NCBI GenBank assembly: GCA_033032175.1
Contig: CM065332.1
Coordinates: 1,907,501-1,971,500, forward strand
Origin: Saturnia japonica
Taxonomy: Eukaryota; Arthropoda; Insecta; Lepidoptera; Saturniidae
Length of the DNA: 64,000 nt
Reading direction: 5' to 3'
Below are positions 1 to 10,933 of this stretch, piece by piece. Under the pieces are notes generated by a model. That model searched no databases and had not been told where the DNA came from. It saw only the letters and a program-made list of their open reading frames with translations. How positions within the stretch are numbered: position 1 is the first letter of the stretch; the number at the start of each line of letters is the position of its first letter. The translations under genes were made by a program, and so were the position numbers.

Positions 1-544
1 TAGACGTAAAAAAATGGTATGAAACATTACATAAATAATTACAATACGTTCAAACTTGATGTAATCATAAAATGTGTCTCTTGATTTAAAATTAACAGTA
101 AACATAGCAATTAATATGAAACTTATTTTGAAAGTTTAACGACATCTATTGCCCTTTTATACAACCATGTCTACAAGTTTAAATGTCTTTTAACTTTCTC
201 GTGGGCGCTAAATAAATAGTTTTCCTATAGATGGCAGGTAAAACGACAATAGCTACTTTAAATCCTAAACAATTTTTAATTAAATTTCCGTCTTGACTGG
301 AACCACAAAAAAGCTGACTTTTATATTTAAATTCCCCTTTGGAAGAATTAAATATGTACATAATGCTAATTAATTTTTATGTCTATTTACCTTGACTCTA
401 CTTATTTTCATTAAGTATTTTATTAATATTGCTAGGTAGCAATAATTATAACTTAATTATATATAATCTACAAAGCATGAAGTAACACTTTCTCCACGAA
501 GTACCTACCAAAAAAGTAAAGATTTTACGTATTGCTTTTAAAAA
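1..544. other. AT-rich DNA, no gene recognised
   Basis: AT-rich sequence with only short open frames that lack codon bias or recognisable motifs. I see no repeat with a partner in the window. Confidence 0.6.
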
Positions 545-790
545 ATTAAATTATTTTTTTATTCGATTTCAATAGAAGACGAGAGGTTATCTACCAATTC
601 GAATGTTTTGTTTTAAATGGATTTTCAGCCATAACTTCTTTGTTTATTAACCAATTTGAATGATTCTTTTATTTTGTAGGATAGAGGATACATCTAGGGT
701 GGTCCCATTTTAATTTCATTGGCACTGGACCTTCAACTTCGAGGATACACAAGGGAAATATTAAAAATCATTAAGTTGGTTTTCTTTTCT
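545..790 (+). repeat. Interspersed repeat, family alpha, copy 1
   Basis: Holds the blocks gggtggtcccattttaattt and cttcaacttcgaggatacac. Both recur with the same spacing at 39296-39545 and 49604-49950, and inverted at 43500-43640 and 60240-60510. It has no coding capacity. Family alpha is a local name; the sequence style is common in moths and butterflies. Ends are approximate. Confidence 0.6.
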
Positions 791-1789
791 ATTAAAAATT
801 GTCTTGTCTATTTTATTATTTCCGCATCATTATTTAAAATAATTTGACAAATCAAAGGTCCTACTAATTTGAAAACTGAAAATTAATTCTCCGACATTCA
901 CTATATAATGTGATAAGGTTTCCTTAAACAGTGCTGTCACTTTTACCTACGTTATAAGAACTGACGGAACGTAACCTTTTTTTAAAAAATGTTTTTGTTT
1001 CCTTTCACGATTTCTTATTAATTTGCTAAGCTACAATAACAAGCGTGTTTGTCACAACTTTTATTTATGGTATTTAGTCACTAATAATATTTATTCTAAA
1101 TTGCTATAGCAAACCTTAACAAAACACACCGTGTAAAATACGATCAAAATTACTATATTATATAAGTGTTAGGATTTGCAGCCGAATTCAAAAGCTTTCA
1201 TTAACATATAATATTTAATTAATAACAATAAAACATAGCCTTTAAAACCATATCAGGCTGAACATACCTTGTTATCAGTGTAAGACCACCATTCAAACAT
1301 AGTGTCTTGAGAACGAGATCACAAATTCCTAGGTTTTGCAAGATCTTAAATAGGTACAGTAAATAATATTATTGCATCTACTCTAGCAGTGTTTATACTT
1401 GTAATAGGTAGTCTAGAACCCGAGTATTTTCATTGTTTTTTTTTTTCTATCTTGGTTTTTATTGTAGTGAAAACTGCATTGTCTGCGGTGAACGATTTTT
1501 GGTAGGGGAAAACTTATGGGTTCGCGTCACTGATAACCTTCGTGTCACCGATGACCTCGACATGCTTGTTACGTATTGCGCTTGCGTCAGACTAGCGACG
1601 CGTTGTATAGCGTCCTGTATACATATATATGCATATATTATGCACTAATGCATTCTATGTATCATATGTTTGATTTATTCGATGGATAAAATCTTGCGAT
1701 TTCGCGTCACCGACATGATTTAAAAATTCAAAATTAAGTTTTCACTTCTATCGGCAGTTCACAAGACTGCCTCTGTTTCTTTTTTTTTT
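791..1789. other. AT-rich DNA, no gene recognised
   Basis: Only short open frames, the longest at 1433-1648 with no recognisable motif. A moderately GC-richer patch lies at about 1500-1620, but I find no splice-flanked exon or repeat partner for it. Confidence 0.5.
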
Positions 1790-1973
1790 AAGTGAAACTT
1801 TTATTAGATCGTCTCAAACTTTTTGGTCTGTGTGTTGCATGTCGCGTGATGGTCGGCCGCGGAGTAGGGATAAAGTGAAAGGCGCTCGCCGGAGCAGCCA
1901 AGGCCAATAATTAATGGAATATTATTCCAAAATTTTTTAGTTAAATGTCTATAATGTGAAAAAAGTTTCACTT
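1790..1973. mobile_element. MITE with 13-bp terminal inverted repeats
   Basis: Begins aagtgaaactttt (1790-1802) and ends with its reverse complement aaaagtttcactt (1961-1973). The 184-bp interior is GC-richer (a ctcgccggagcagccaag block) and non-coding. The first ~27 bp recur at 10902-10933 without the rest. This fits a non-autonomous DNA transposon; the superfamily is not assigned. Confidence 0.55.
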
Positions 1974-3204
1974 TTACCGTGGTTTCATAAAACCACACAA
2001 TCTTTTTTTTCTTTTGAAGCAAATAAACTATTGTTGATGAACTTTTACAAATAAATAAAATTTTCACAAACTTTACATAACTACCTTTTTAAAGTTATTT
2101 ATTTACCTTTTTATTAGTAACACTAGTTGTGCTCAACGGGTTCACTTCCCGTACTTGCCTACAGCTTTCTTTCTCCAGTTACCACACCGTTTCATAGAGT
2201 CTTTGCGTGAAGTTTATATAGCATATGGATTCTCAATAAACCAGGCTATGAAAAACAAAAATATTTTTTTGCTTGGTTCGCATTGGGCGGCCGAGGTTAT
2301 GAATCACATGGCTCATTCGCGCAGTACTATAGCTAAAGACCCGAGTCGAGTATTAAATTATTTAATTTTCCATAATCTAAACTACATATGTGTCCAAATA
2401 ACATGCTAAGGGCAAAGCTTAAGTTTATAAAGTTGTCTTTATAATGCAGTACTTTAGTTTGGACGGGTTAATATGCCTTGCTCATAAATTACATTTCAAT
2501 TTTCAATGTCACAAAATTCCTCATTAAGGCTTATTTATATGAGATAGGCTTGGTATCGCGGACCGATTACCGTGAAAATTGGTAGATCTAGGTTTTTTAT
2601 GAATGTGATAGGTGGCGCTACGGTCATGTTATTGCATACAAAAAAGTATGGTAGTAATACAGTATAAATGAAAATAGCGTGTGTGAATTATAAAAACAGT
2701 GCGTGAAAAATACTTGACAACCCTAATGTCTGTACACAGTCACAAATTACACAGAGAAGTCATTTGTGCTAAAAAATACATAGCGAAAATAAACAAGCTT
2801 GTGCACTCAACGAATTGAACCATATACCTACTTATTCTTATATGTTTATACAAGCACGGTAAAAAGAATGTGCTTTGATGGTATATGTATGTATTTATTA
2901 TCACAAGAGCCATCGTCAATGTTAGAGCTGGCTTTATGTAGATGTAACTCGGTCAGTTACCCTAGTGACCAGGCCACGCATTGCAACTTACTGTTGCGTC
3001 TTGATCTAAGCATTAATCGCATAAATGTACAACTATAAGTACTTAAAAATAAGGGGAAAAATAAAGAGTTGGATTTGTTACTGTCAAAAGTTTATTAAAG
3101 GGTGGAATTATTATGTACATCCAATAATTAATTAATGTAGTTATTAACTGTAAATAACTATTATTTGTACAGATAAAAAAAAAACACAAAAGAAATAAAG
3201 AACC
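1974..3204. other. Intergenic DNA, no gene recognised
   Basis: Open frames at 2155-2409 and 2799-3038 encode 79-84 residues with no recognisable domain and no coding-like base composition. No repeats recognised. Confidence 0.5.
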
Positions 3205-3325
3205 CTATAGAGTATCTTGCCGTCTCATCTCGTTATCTGAGATGATTTCCGAAACAGAAGTAATTTAACGTTCACAAGTACCTTCTTATAGCCTAAACTG
3301 AATAAAGAACTTTTTGGTTTTATTT
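3205..3325 (+). repeat. LINE 3' tail (Daphne/CR1-like), copy 1
   Basis: Matches the 3' UTR signature seen after the RT remnant at 48022-48490: acgttcacaagtaccttctt, then a ctgaataaa polyadenylation-like signal, then a T-rich end (ctttttggtttta). It is a 5'-truncated insertion with no coding part left. Confidence 0.5.
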
Positions 3326-3530
3326 GTGACTAGATGTTCTCGTGACTGAGTTTACGTAGATTACAAAATGCCATCGAACAGGCACACGGCACACTATCGA
3401 GTATGTTTTAAAGATAAAATGCTTATTATAGGTGAGCCTTAGAAGATATACACTATTACACTTATTAATACAATATGCTCTCGCTGACTTTTTGTCTGAA
3501 CTACATTAATTTGATATAACTCTTTTGGGT

Positions 3531-3838
3531 TACTCACCATATGACATTTAAACGCCCGAATTGATTCACCTTGACTAGTTTTTTCTTATATGTGTGGAAC
3601 CCTAATTCTTATTCTAAAATAAAAGTAGCTTAAGTTACTCCTTATAACATCAGCTATCTGCCAGTGAAATTCCAGTTAAAATCGGTCCAACTCTTTCGGA
3701 GATTACTCGACACAAAGAGACAGACAGATAAAAGTTTTAACAATTGGTGTCTTGTTCTAAGTACCGATATACTTTCATATACATTTAGTAAACAGCTGTT
3801 ATTTTGACATTACAAACAGACACTTCAATTTTATTTAT
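3531..3838 (+). repeat. Interspersed repeat, family beta, copy 1
   Basis: Shares with 24535-24850 a run of blocks in the same order: gaattgattcacc, taaaagtagcttaagttact, tttcggagattac, gacagacag, and gctgttattttgacattaca. Shorter pieces recur at 12130-12265 and 42090-42230. Non-coding. In moths such blocks often lie near the end of Helitron-like or RTE elements; I do not assign a class. Confidence 0.5.
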
Positions 3839-4191
3839 TGCATAGGCTAGTACTGTGACAGTTATAACCATGTTGGTCAAGTTGGTTTAGCTAAAGCTAC
3901 TGGTTAACTAAATATACAGTGAACAGACGACCACATTGTGAGTTACTCTGAGAGGTTCTCACAACATTTGTAGTGATCTAACGACTCGATATCTTTTCCT
4001 TCAATCCTCAGAGAAGGGTTGGGACGTCTCGATTTGTTCGATCTTCTCCCACACACCTTTCTTACTTCAATAATAACATTGAAGCAGCTTATTCTTCTTC
4101 CTAACTTGGCAACTGGTCCTCTTTAATGAAGACAATTACTGCCATTATCAAGTGAATATATTGTACTACTATATTATGATGATTTCAGTAT
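3839..4191. other. Intergenic DNA, nothing recognised
   Basis: AT-rich, no open frame of note and no repeat partner in the window. Confidence 0.5.
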
Positions 4192-4345
4192 CCTAACAAG
4201 ATGGCGCCTCCCTTATTAGAACTTTTGTAGGGAATTTTTGTGGGTTCCCAGAAAGCATACTTTCAGTTTTTCTTTATAATCCACTTCACTTATGCACAAA
4301 AACCGAACTATATCACGCAAAACGCCACTAATATTACATAACATA
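4192..4345. repeat. Interspersed repeat, family gamma, copy 1
   Basis: Contains aagatggcgcctccctt, cacttcacttatgcacaa and aaacgccactaatattacat. A diverged partner with the same order lies at 37270-37450 (aggatggcgactccctt, cttcacttgtgcacaa). Part also recurs inverted near 62675-62735. No coding capacity. Confidence 0.45.
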
Positions 4346-4649
4346 TGGTCAAAATCTAAGTAAATGAATTAAAAATAAAAACCACAACATGTCACTTCAA
4401 GATCCCGCCGAAAACTCCACTGAAGCAGCTGTTCTGAATTATCTGTGACTTTGTAATTTTCTTTAATTACATAGTCCTGTTTTTCTTACCGTAATTTCTA
4501 GAGTTTTTAGGTTAATTTCAAAAGTTGTTCTTAATTACAATTCAAATAATAATAATAGATGAACAATTTCACAGACGGCCATATTGAAATTGCAGTTGAA
4601 AAACATAGTCAGCACCAGGAAGACAGTGTAAATCTGAATAATCTTTTTT

Positions 4650-4760
4650 ATATTACATAGGTGGCAAACAAGCATACGGCCTGCCTGATGGTAACCGGCT
4701 ACCATTGCCTATGGATGCTACAAGGTACAGGTATCACTAACGCGTTGTCGATATTGAACC
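4650..4760. repeat. Interspersed repeat, family delta, copy 1
   Basis: The block gcatacggcctgcctgatgg, followed by taaccggctaccattgcc and aggtatcactaacg, recurs at 62490-62600. This motif is widespread in lepidopteran genomes (from memory). Non-coding. Confidence 0.5.
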
Positions 4761-4836
4761 CCCCTAATACAAGGAGCTTTGGAAACCCTTCCTAACTTTA
4801 TAAAGTGCAAGAGATTGTTAGATCTTTTATTTATTT

Positions 4837-5127
4837 GAGCTGTGCCCCACGGTTTCACCCGTGTAAGATTCATTTAACGCATTCGTGTAGCCTATGACCG
4901 CTGTTATCACTGCCTGTACTTGTTTACAACTTGCCCGGCAGCTTGACGTGCGTAGTTATTACTCCGCTCTTTAAGATCATAGCGCAAAGTTAAATAGCTT
5001 TATAACTTTCATCAATAAATATTCTATGAAATTTAAAGATAATTTTTCAAGTCTGTTTGTTAGTTCTAGAGTTTAGCGCAGTCAAACAAACAAACAATAG
5101 CTTGACCTTTATAATATTAGATCTAGA
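4837..5127 (-). mobile_element. Degraded Lep1-like Helitron
   Basis: Read on the - strand it starts TCTAGATCTAATATTATAAA, has a (GTTTG)n block, and ends near GGGTGAAACCGTGGGGCACAGC, where the canonical terminal CTAG has decayed to CTCA. The same ending with intact CTAG is seen at 39984 and 40593. It has no Rep/helicase coding and is non-autonomous. Helitron assignment rests on end structure and my recollection of the Lep1 family. Confidence 0.5.
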
Positions 5128-5241
5128 TTATTCCATGGATATTTACTTCATGACTGGCAAATGACATTATAAGTAACTCCATGACATCGGGTCCTTTAAG
5201 CGTACGTAACGTTAAGAGATATTTATGTAGGCCGGCAAGAG

Positions 5242-5325
5242 ACAGCGGTGACCACCGAGAGATCTAAATCTATCGGTGGTCGCTGTTGTGATTGGACTTA
5301 CCATCAGAGACAGTACCGTCAAGGT
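5242..5325. repeat. Hairpin-forming MITE-like repeat
   Basis: The arms acagcggtgaccaccga (5242-5258) and tcggtggtcgctgt (5273-5286) pair around a short loop, followed by ttaccatcagagacagt. The same stem-plus-tail, more diverged, lies at 14862-14960. Non-coding. Confidence 0.5.
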
Positions 5326-5654
5326 ACCGAGTTATTATTTAAAAAAAAAAAACATTTTGAAACAGACAAAAGTTTTAATTGCAAAATACTTGTTGTCTAA
5401 TGATAACATAGAAGTCATTTAATAAAGAAAGCCGAGCAAAAATATGCCACGGTGCGACAGCAATTTATATAACAGTACAAGTCAACTTTCTTTATTTAAA
5501 AACACAGAAATGCAGCAAACCTAATGTTTCGTTGAGGTAAGTACTGCATTGCGCAAATATTCAACAAAGCCTTTAGAAATGGGACAAGAAACTCTCAAGA
5601 AACGTTCACCCCCGCTTGAGGCCAGGTTTAACCTGTATATACTTTTATTGCCAG

Positions 5655-5725
5655 ACAGTGGAAAGATATAGGGTTTAGAGGAAGACCGAAAAGGGTATGG
5701 ATGGATTTTGTGAAAAATGGTATGT
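5655..5725 (+). pseudogene. Tiny RTE-type RT C-terminal remnant
   Basis: One frame reads GRPKRVWMDFVKNGM. This resembles the basic GRP..W.D.V tail near the C-terminus of RTE-clade reverse transcriptases, as also seen at 47221-47402. It is too short for certainty, with no start or intact frame. Confidence 0.3.
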
Positions 5726-5727
5726 GA

Positions 5728-5960
5728 AGTAATAGTTCAGTGGTACAGTACACAGACTCCGCGTCGATAGACGTGAGTTCGAATTCCTACAACGTCTCTG
5801 ACCTTTCGGTGAAGGAAAACATCGTGATGAAACCATAGCATGGTGGTAGGATTTTCTAATACCAATTGGTATGTTCCGGCAGCTGCACTTGTGAACCAGT
5901 TTCCACTAGACTTAGATTGGGGTCATAACGATAAAAAAGACCTCTAGGTAGCTATTCCAG
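5728..5960 (+). repeat. tRNA-derived SINE, family 2
   Basis: An A-box-like tagttcagtggtacagta is followed about 35 bp later by a B-box-like gagttcgaattcct, the spacing of a pol III internal promoter. The body (ggtgaaggaaaacatcgtga, ccggcagctgcacttgtgaa) recurs, whole or in part, at 16646-16765, 35925-36125, 48580-48760 and 51065-51165. This is a SINE, not a functional tRNA gene: the tRNA-like head has no matched acceptor stem. Confidence 0.55.
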
Positions 5961-6062
5961 TATCTACAATTTAAATGTCGTATCAAGGAAATCTCTTTTT
6001 AATAGCCCAATTTACAAGCCAGATGGCGGTAGGACCGACGGGTTCTACATAGTTATGCGAAT

Positions 6063-6350
6063 CAAAAACAAAAAAAAATACTTTATTTAATTTAAGCCTT
6101 AAAAAGGCACTTATGAACGTCAGAATACTGCCACCAGTTCGGAAAGAGGAACCAACGAGAAACCATCGGTTTTTTTTCAACTGTATAAATAATAATATAG
6201 AGAGAGTCACTTCCAGACATCACTATCATTCACATAATGATCCACCCTATAAGAACCTTTTGACAGTGTCCTTCATCATATTATTCAGCAAATCAGTAAT
6301 GTGCTTCGGGATCTTATTAGAGAACCTAACAGAATTACCTGAAAACTTTT
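6063..6350 (-). pseudogene. LINE 3' end with RT C-terminal remnant
   Basis: On the - strand a frame reads VRFSNKIPKHITDLLNNM followed by TVKRFL and a stop, then a 3' UTR with gacgttcataagtgcctt, a taaataaag polyadenylation-like signal and an AT-rich tail. The VRFYN..P segment and the L-stop-GGS ending match the remnant at 48022-48490, so both derive from one LINE family (Daphne/CR1-like by its C-terminus). It is a 5'-truncated dead copy. Confidence 0.5.
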
Positions 6351-6360
6351 ATTATTATTA

Positions 6361-8279
6361 ATCTTACTAAGTCTAAAACACGGTACGACTAATTTATATC
6401 TATTTTAGTATTAAAACTGTGCCGTTCTTGTTAAAGTTTTTAAACGTTGCACATCCTTAACAGGCAGAGTCCAGAAGCTTTAATACCATATTAAGTGCAC
6501 TCTCAAACAAATTTGAATTTTATTACCAATATTATTAAGTATCATTCTCATATGAAACATAAGAGTTTGACAAATGACATTAAAAGACGAACAGTATTAT
6601 ACCGTGAATGAAAAAAAAACCCTTCTGGATCTTCACTATCGGTAAAATAACATCTCCTAAATCGGTCCCCATAGTAACGAAGTAAAATTTTAAAATGAAG
6701 CAATCAGAATCGATTCCCAATCGAATTATCACTTGCAAACGTCACAATTGGCGCGTAAATGTCAAACGTCATGCGCCATCTTGTCGCAGCTTATTGGCGA
6801 GGAACAGGGTAGTTTTCACACCGTCACGACATAAGTATACCCGTCCCGTTCACGCACAGTTACATAATACGGATGTAGGTGAACAGTGTTACGTTTTGAA
6901 CGGAGTTCCGCATGCGGACAGCCGCCGTGGGTAGATATTGATTTTTCTTGGAGTTTGCTGCAGTCGCCTAGCACGCCGGTGTCCAGCGTGAAAAACGGCC
7001 AAGCCGGGCTCGGTTTTTTCGATTAAAAATATATAATAAAAAAATAACAAACGAAATTCAAAATCTAACAAATTCTAAAAGGAATTTTCGGTAATCGACA
7101 CGCGTTTTACTCGTTTAGTGTGCTTTAAGTGCTGGGATATCTCTTTCGTAAGTAGAAAATTATATCATATTATCTCTTCGATGACACGTCTTCGATCAGT
7201 TTTTATACCAACTACGTACATTTTAGTCTATCATTGCACCATTTACTAACGTATTTAAATCCATTATATTCTTTTTAGAATCATTCCGAAAATATTATCT
7301 GCAATCAGCTGATATTTTGCACGCCCTATATTACAAACATCAACATGTAATAAAAAAACGAGTACGTTTTTAATTACCCTGAAATTAAATATGTCATTTA
7401 CGTCAATCCTCGGAACAGATTAAAAAACTCACCAATTTGATCATTGCCAGTGGACGTCGAAAAAGTTTCGCTCTTCCTACAGTATGGTGTATATTCATTT
7501 TTCTTCTTTTTTCTGTTTATTTCTATTATTTTTTTAAATAATTGTCACACGTTCAAATCACTCCAACTGCAGACGACCACTGATTTCATTTCCATGATCC
7601 GTATACATCACTGCCTCTATATCTAAGACCATTCTACATATTATTAATCGATAGCGAAATGTATAACGAAGGATCTCTTCGAGATGTGGTGACGTCATGG
7701 ATCGTTAACACCATGGATAGTGACGTCATGCGTCCTTCTTAACCTCCCATAAAACGCCATAAGGACCCATTAGGCAGTGCAATTAATATTATTAGAATTT
7801 TATGATAATATCTGCACTTTATATATTTGTGATCTCGTGGCAATTTCCTCTATGGAAAATTCTGGACATTTAAACGCTCATGATAAGTGACAATTGATAA
7901 ATTAACAAATCAAAAATAAATAAGAAAATTTCGAAGAGATACTTGCGGCGGAGAGAACAAGGTATGTTGCATTCGCAGTGCGTAAGATTCGCCAGTTAAC
8001 AAATATTGATACTGCTGCTAGGATAGTCTACTCCGCTCATCAAGAAAGTTTAATGTCTGCGGTATTTTACCATACATTCAACAGCTGAGGTAGATACCAT
8101 ATAATATGTACTACAAAAACGGTCAGTTCGAGCAATTTATAACACGAGACCAAAGAATACATTATAAAAAATTAATGTTTGTAAAAATTTAATTTTGAAC
8201 TTATAAATGACAAGAACAATTGCAATGCTACAAATAAATTTATAATAGTTATTTTAGGTCGAATTTTATTGTCGAACGG
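6361..8279. other. Intergenic DNA, no gene recognised
   Basis: Open frames at 6695-6934 and 7444-7626 show no recognisable protein. A GC-richer patch at 6760-7010 could be an untranslated exon or regulatory DNA, but I see no convincing splice or start signal. The twin CRE-like sites at 7690 and 7721 are listed separately. Confidence 0.45.
7690..7728. promoter_or_regulatory. Two perfect CRE palindromes 31 bp apart
   Basis: TGACGTCA occurs at 7690-7697 and again at 7721-7728, separated by a segment that itself contains ccatgg. TGACGTCA is the full consensus of CREB/ATF-type bZIP factors. Two copies three helical turns apart in AT-rich DNA are unlikely by chance, but no transcription unit is visible beside them. 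Confidence 0.35.
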
Positions 8280-8520
8280 ATTACTATAGAGTGAATCATT
8301 ATATAATGTCTGGAAGTGATTCCCTCTCCGTATATCAATTTAAAAAGACAATAACTATAGAGTTTAAAAAATCTAAGAAAATACAATATTGATAAACTAG
8401 TTTCTTGCGAACTCTTCGCGATGACTGGGATGTTTACCGAACCGGTGATAGTGTTTTGACGTTCATAAGTGCCTTTTTATGAACTTAATAATTGAATAAA
8501 ATATTTTACTTTGATTTGAA
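8280..8520 (+). repeat. LINE 3' tail, Daphne/CR1-like, copy 3
   Basis: Same tail family as 48022-48490 and 50070-50195: cgatgactgggatgttta, accgg.ggtgatag, ttgacgttcataagtgcctt, attgaataaa, then a T-rich end. The 5' part (gtctggaagtgattccctct) aligns with the inverted copy at 6180-6240. No coding frame remains. Confidence 0.5.
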
Positions 8521-10901
8521 CTTTCGATGAAGAAAATCTTCGATGAACAATCATTGTGCTAGGGTTCGCTTCCAGTGTTTGCTTGCTTAGCTGACATCTC
8601 AGGTCTGTCAATAATTATAAGATGATACATGTTGAAGGCCGGTGGTTTTAAAAGGATTTTTCTATCAAGAGTGCTAGCGATCAATTAAAGTACGCTTTCT
8701 ATCCCTTGTAAAACTACTGAATAAGCTTAAACTCTTGTTTAGGGTTGCGAGGAAAAATTCCACCAATCGGATTACTTTATTTTCCAAGTCTCATTTAGTG
8801 CATCTCTGGTGGAAAAGGGCTAGCGGAGCTAGATATTTACCAATACAAAAAAGCGAGAGATGTAGTTAAGCGAGGAACGTGTGCGAAAGATGCCGCCGCT
8901 TGCGTCTCAGTTGAAAAGAATCAGCTACGTATCTTCGTAATACTCGGCTCTACACACCGTTTCACAGCATAGCAACGTAAGGTTCTCGCAAAGCTTTGGT
9001 GGAAGCTATTACACCGTTTCACAGCGTCGATACACATCCTCGCATCGTTTATCTACCACGCAAATATCTTGTGAGAACGTAGCCCAAGGCCAAACTTCCA
9101 ATTCTATGGTTAGCCTGAGCTACTAATGAAGGAATTGATCTCAATGCTACTGTAGATATTATGCGTTCTAAAATTTTCTAAAGTTAAGCTGCAATTTGCT
9201 GGGTCAAAAGTCGTGAAAATTATGTGCAAAACTTTTTAGTTCATGCCGAGATGAAGGTTACCGTAAAACTGTGACTATAAAGCCTAGCGTGTGCAGTTCT
9301 TTTCTTTGATAGTTATTTTAAATGAAATGGATTGTTGATCTTTATAAACAAACCGTGTCACCGTGTTACCGTGTTTGTTCAATTGGCTACTCTTAGGAGG
9401 CCTTTATTGCATGATTTCCGTGCTACCATCAAATCGATATTTAACATTAGGTGAGATTGTCCCCAAACCTCAAACCTATGGTTTTCTAATTCCTTTCCAC
9501 TTCTTCAGTATAGTTTGTTCTTCTGTAGTGGACAGACTATCCTGCTCTAGGCTTAGTGAATGTAATACCTCTTACAAGCTCTATATTGTCATTATCTGCC
9601 ATCTAATTGTCAATAATTTTCAACAATTTGACAACAATATGTCAACAATTTTAGATGTTCCGTAATAATAATTTATAGGGGTAAATCTTACACGGTCATT
9701 TGATTTCAAGCTAAGCATAGTTTATACTGTGGTAACCAAATAGCTTACATATGTCGCAGCCAATTAGCTTAATTAGCCTTTCCATTACCAGCTTAGCCTC
9801 ATTATTAAACAGCGTTTGTCAACAAACAGCGTCAATATTTTCCGCCAATGCGTTTATTACAACTATAGTGAATATATAGTGAGATATATTTATATGGCAA
9901 CCCAGACATACCTGACAATCAGGCTGATCACAAAAATGTCCGTCGTGTGCGCGAACGTTTGGCTTATTAGTAGGTATTATTTATCTCTGCTCTATGAAAC
10001 TTCTATTCCTCACTGTAATAAAGATTTGAGAATTCAACTAAACACCTTCTTTTTTTTAAATTTAGTCCCTCAAAATGATTTTCATTTGTACTTGATTGTA
10101 AGAACAGTAATTACCCGACTACGGCGAAGCGAAAAGGAGGGTTATTTTTAAGATAGATTTCTCCGAAAACATATTTCATAGTCAAACTTGCGCTGTCATG
10201 GTTCTAAATTGTCTTCTAAAATCTATAATAAGGACGCGCTCTCACAAAGTGTACATTTTTTTTTTTGGTACCGATTACAACCAAACTATTGAACTTTGAT
10301 AATATATAACGGGTATCTAGGTACAGGTAAATTGTAACTTTGACAACAACATAGCTAAAACATTTATAGATTTTCATAGAAAACAGTAAATTTTCCGTAG
10401 CCCTCTCACGCGATTCACGGTTAATTCAGGTAGAAAAATCAATAAATAAATAGTTTTCAAAGTAAAAAGAAAGAAACCCCAGTATACTACTTATACTCAA
10501 GTTTACTTCAGCTAATAAAAGAATCCGTAATAATATGTTAGAGATATCTAATATCACACTGCCTGAGGAAAGATAAGAATTTATTAAATTCTTTGTTTAT
10601 GCCGACACGGATACTTCCGTGAAGCTATTGCTTTATCCATCAACCCGTAAGATTCTCTAATCAAAAAGAGATGCTTAAAAAACTACTTCACAGTATCGCA
10701 ACAGTGTAAAAATTCAGTCACATCCACTGTATGCTTATTAAACGTAGACAGAGAATGAATTAGACAAACAGATCGTATAACTGTGTGACATAGCGATAGT
10801 TTTATCATTTTATACAGTTTCCTTAAAATTTACCATTGTCACATGCATAAAACTCTGTTCAACATCACACGTACAATAAAATATTAATTTAATTTATTAA
10901 A
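8521..10901. other. Intergenic DNA with repeat scraps, no gene recognised
   Basis: Open frames at 9363-9665 and 9816-10151 (100-111 residues) lack motifs and coding-like composition. The 15-mer acaccgtttcacagc occurs twice, near 8953 and 9011. The segment atttaacattaggtgagatt (9439-9458) resembles the end of SINE family 2. The block cggcgaagcgaaaaggaggg (10121-10140) recurs in altered, inverted form near 19320. Confidence 0.45.
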
Positions 10902-10933
10902 TTGAAACTTTCATTAGATCGTCTCAAATTTTT
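10902..10933. repeat. Solo end of the 1790-1973 MITE family
   Basis: The run attagatcgtctcaaa (with tgaaactttc just before it) matches the left end of the MITE at 1790-1973 and then stops. It is a truncated copy. Confidence 0.4.

Noticed and set aside
6695..7071. Possible small gene or exon pair at a GC-richer patch
   Set aside because: No donor/acceptor pair, no recognisable peptide, no repeat partner; left as unexplained sequence.
9363..10151. Two frames of 100 and 111 codons
   Set aside because: AT-rich composition, no domain, and one overlaps a SINE-like fragment.
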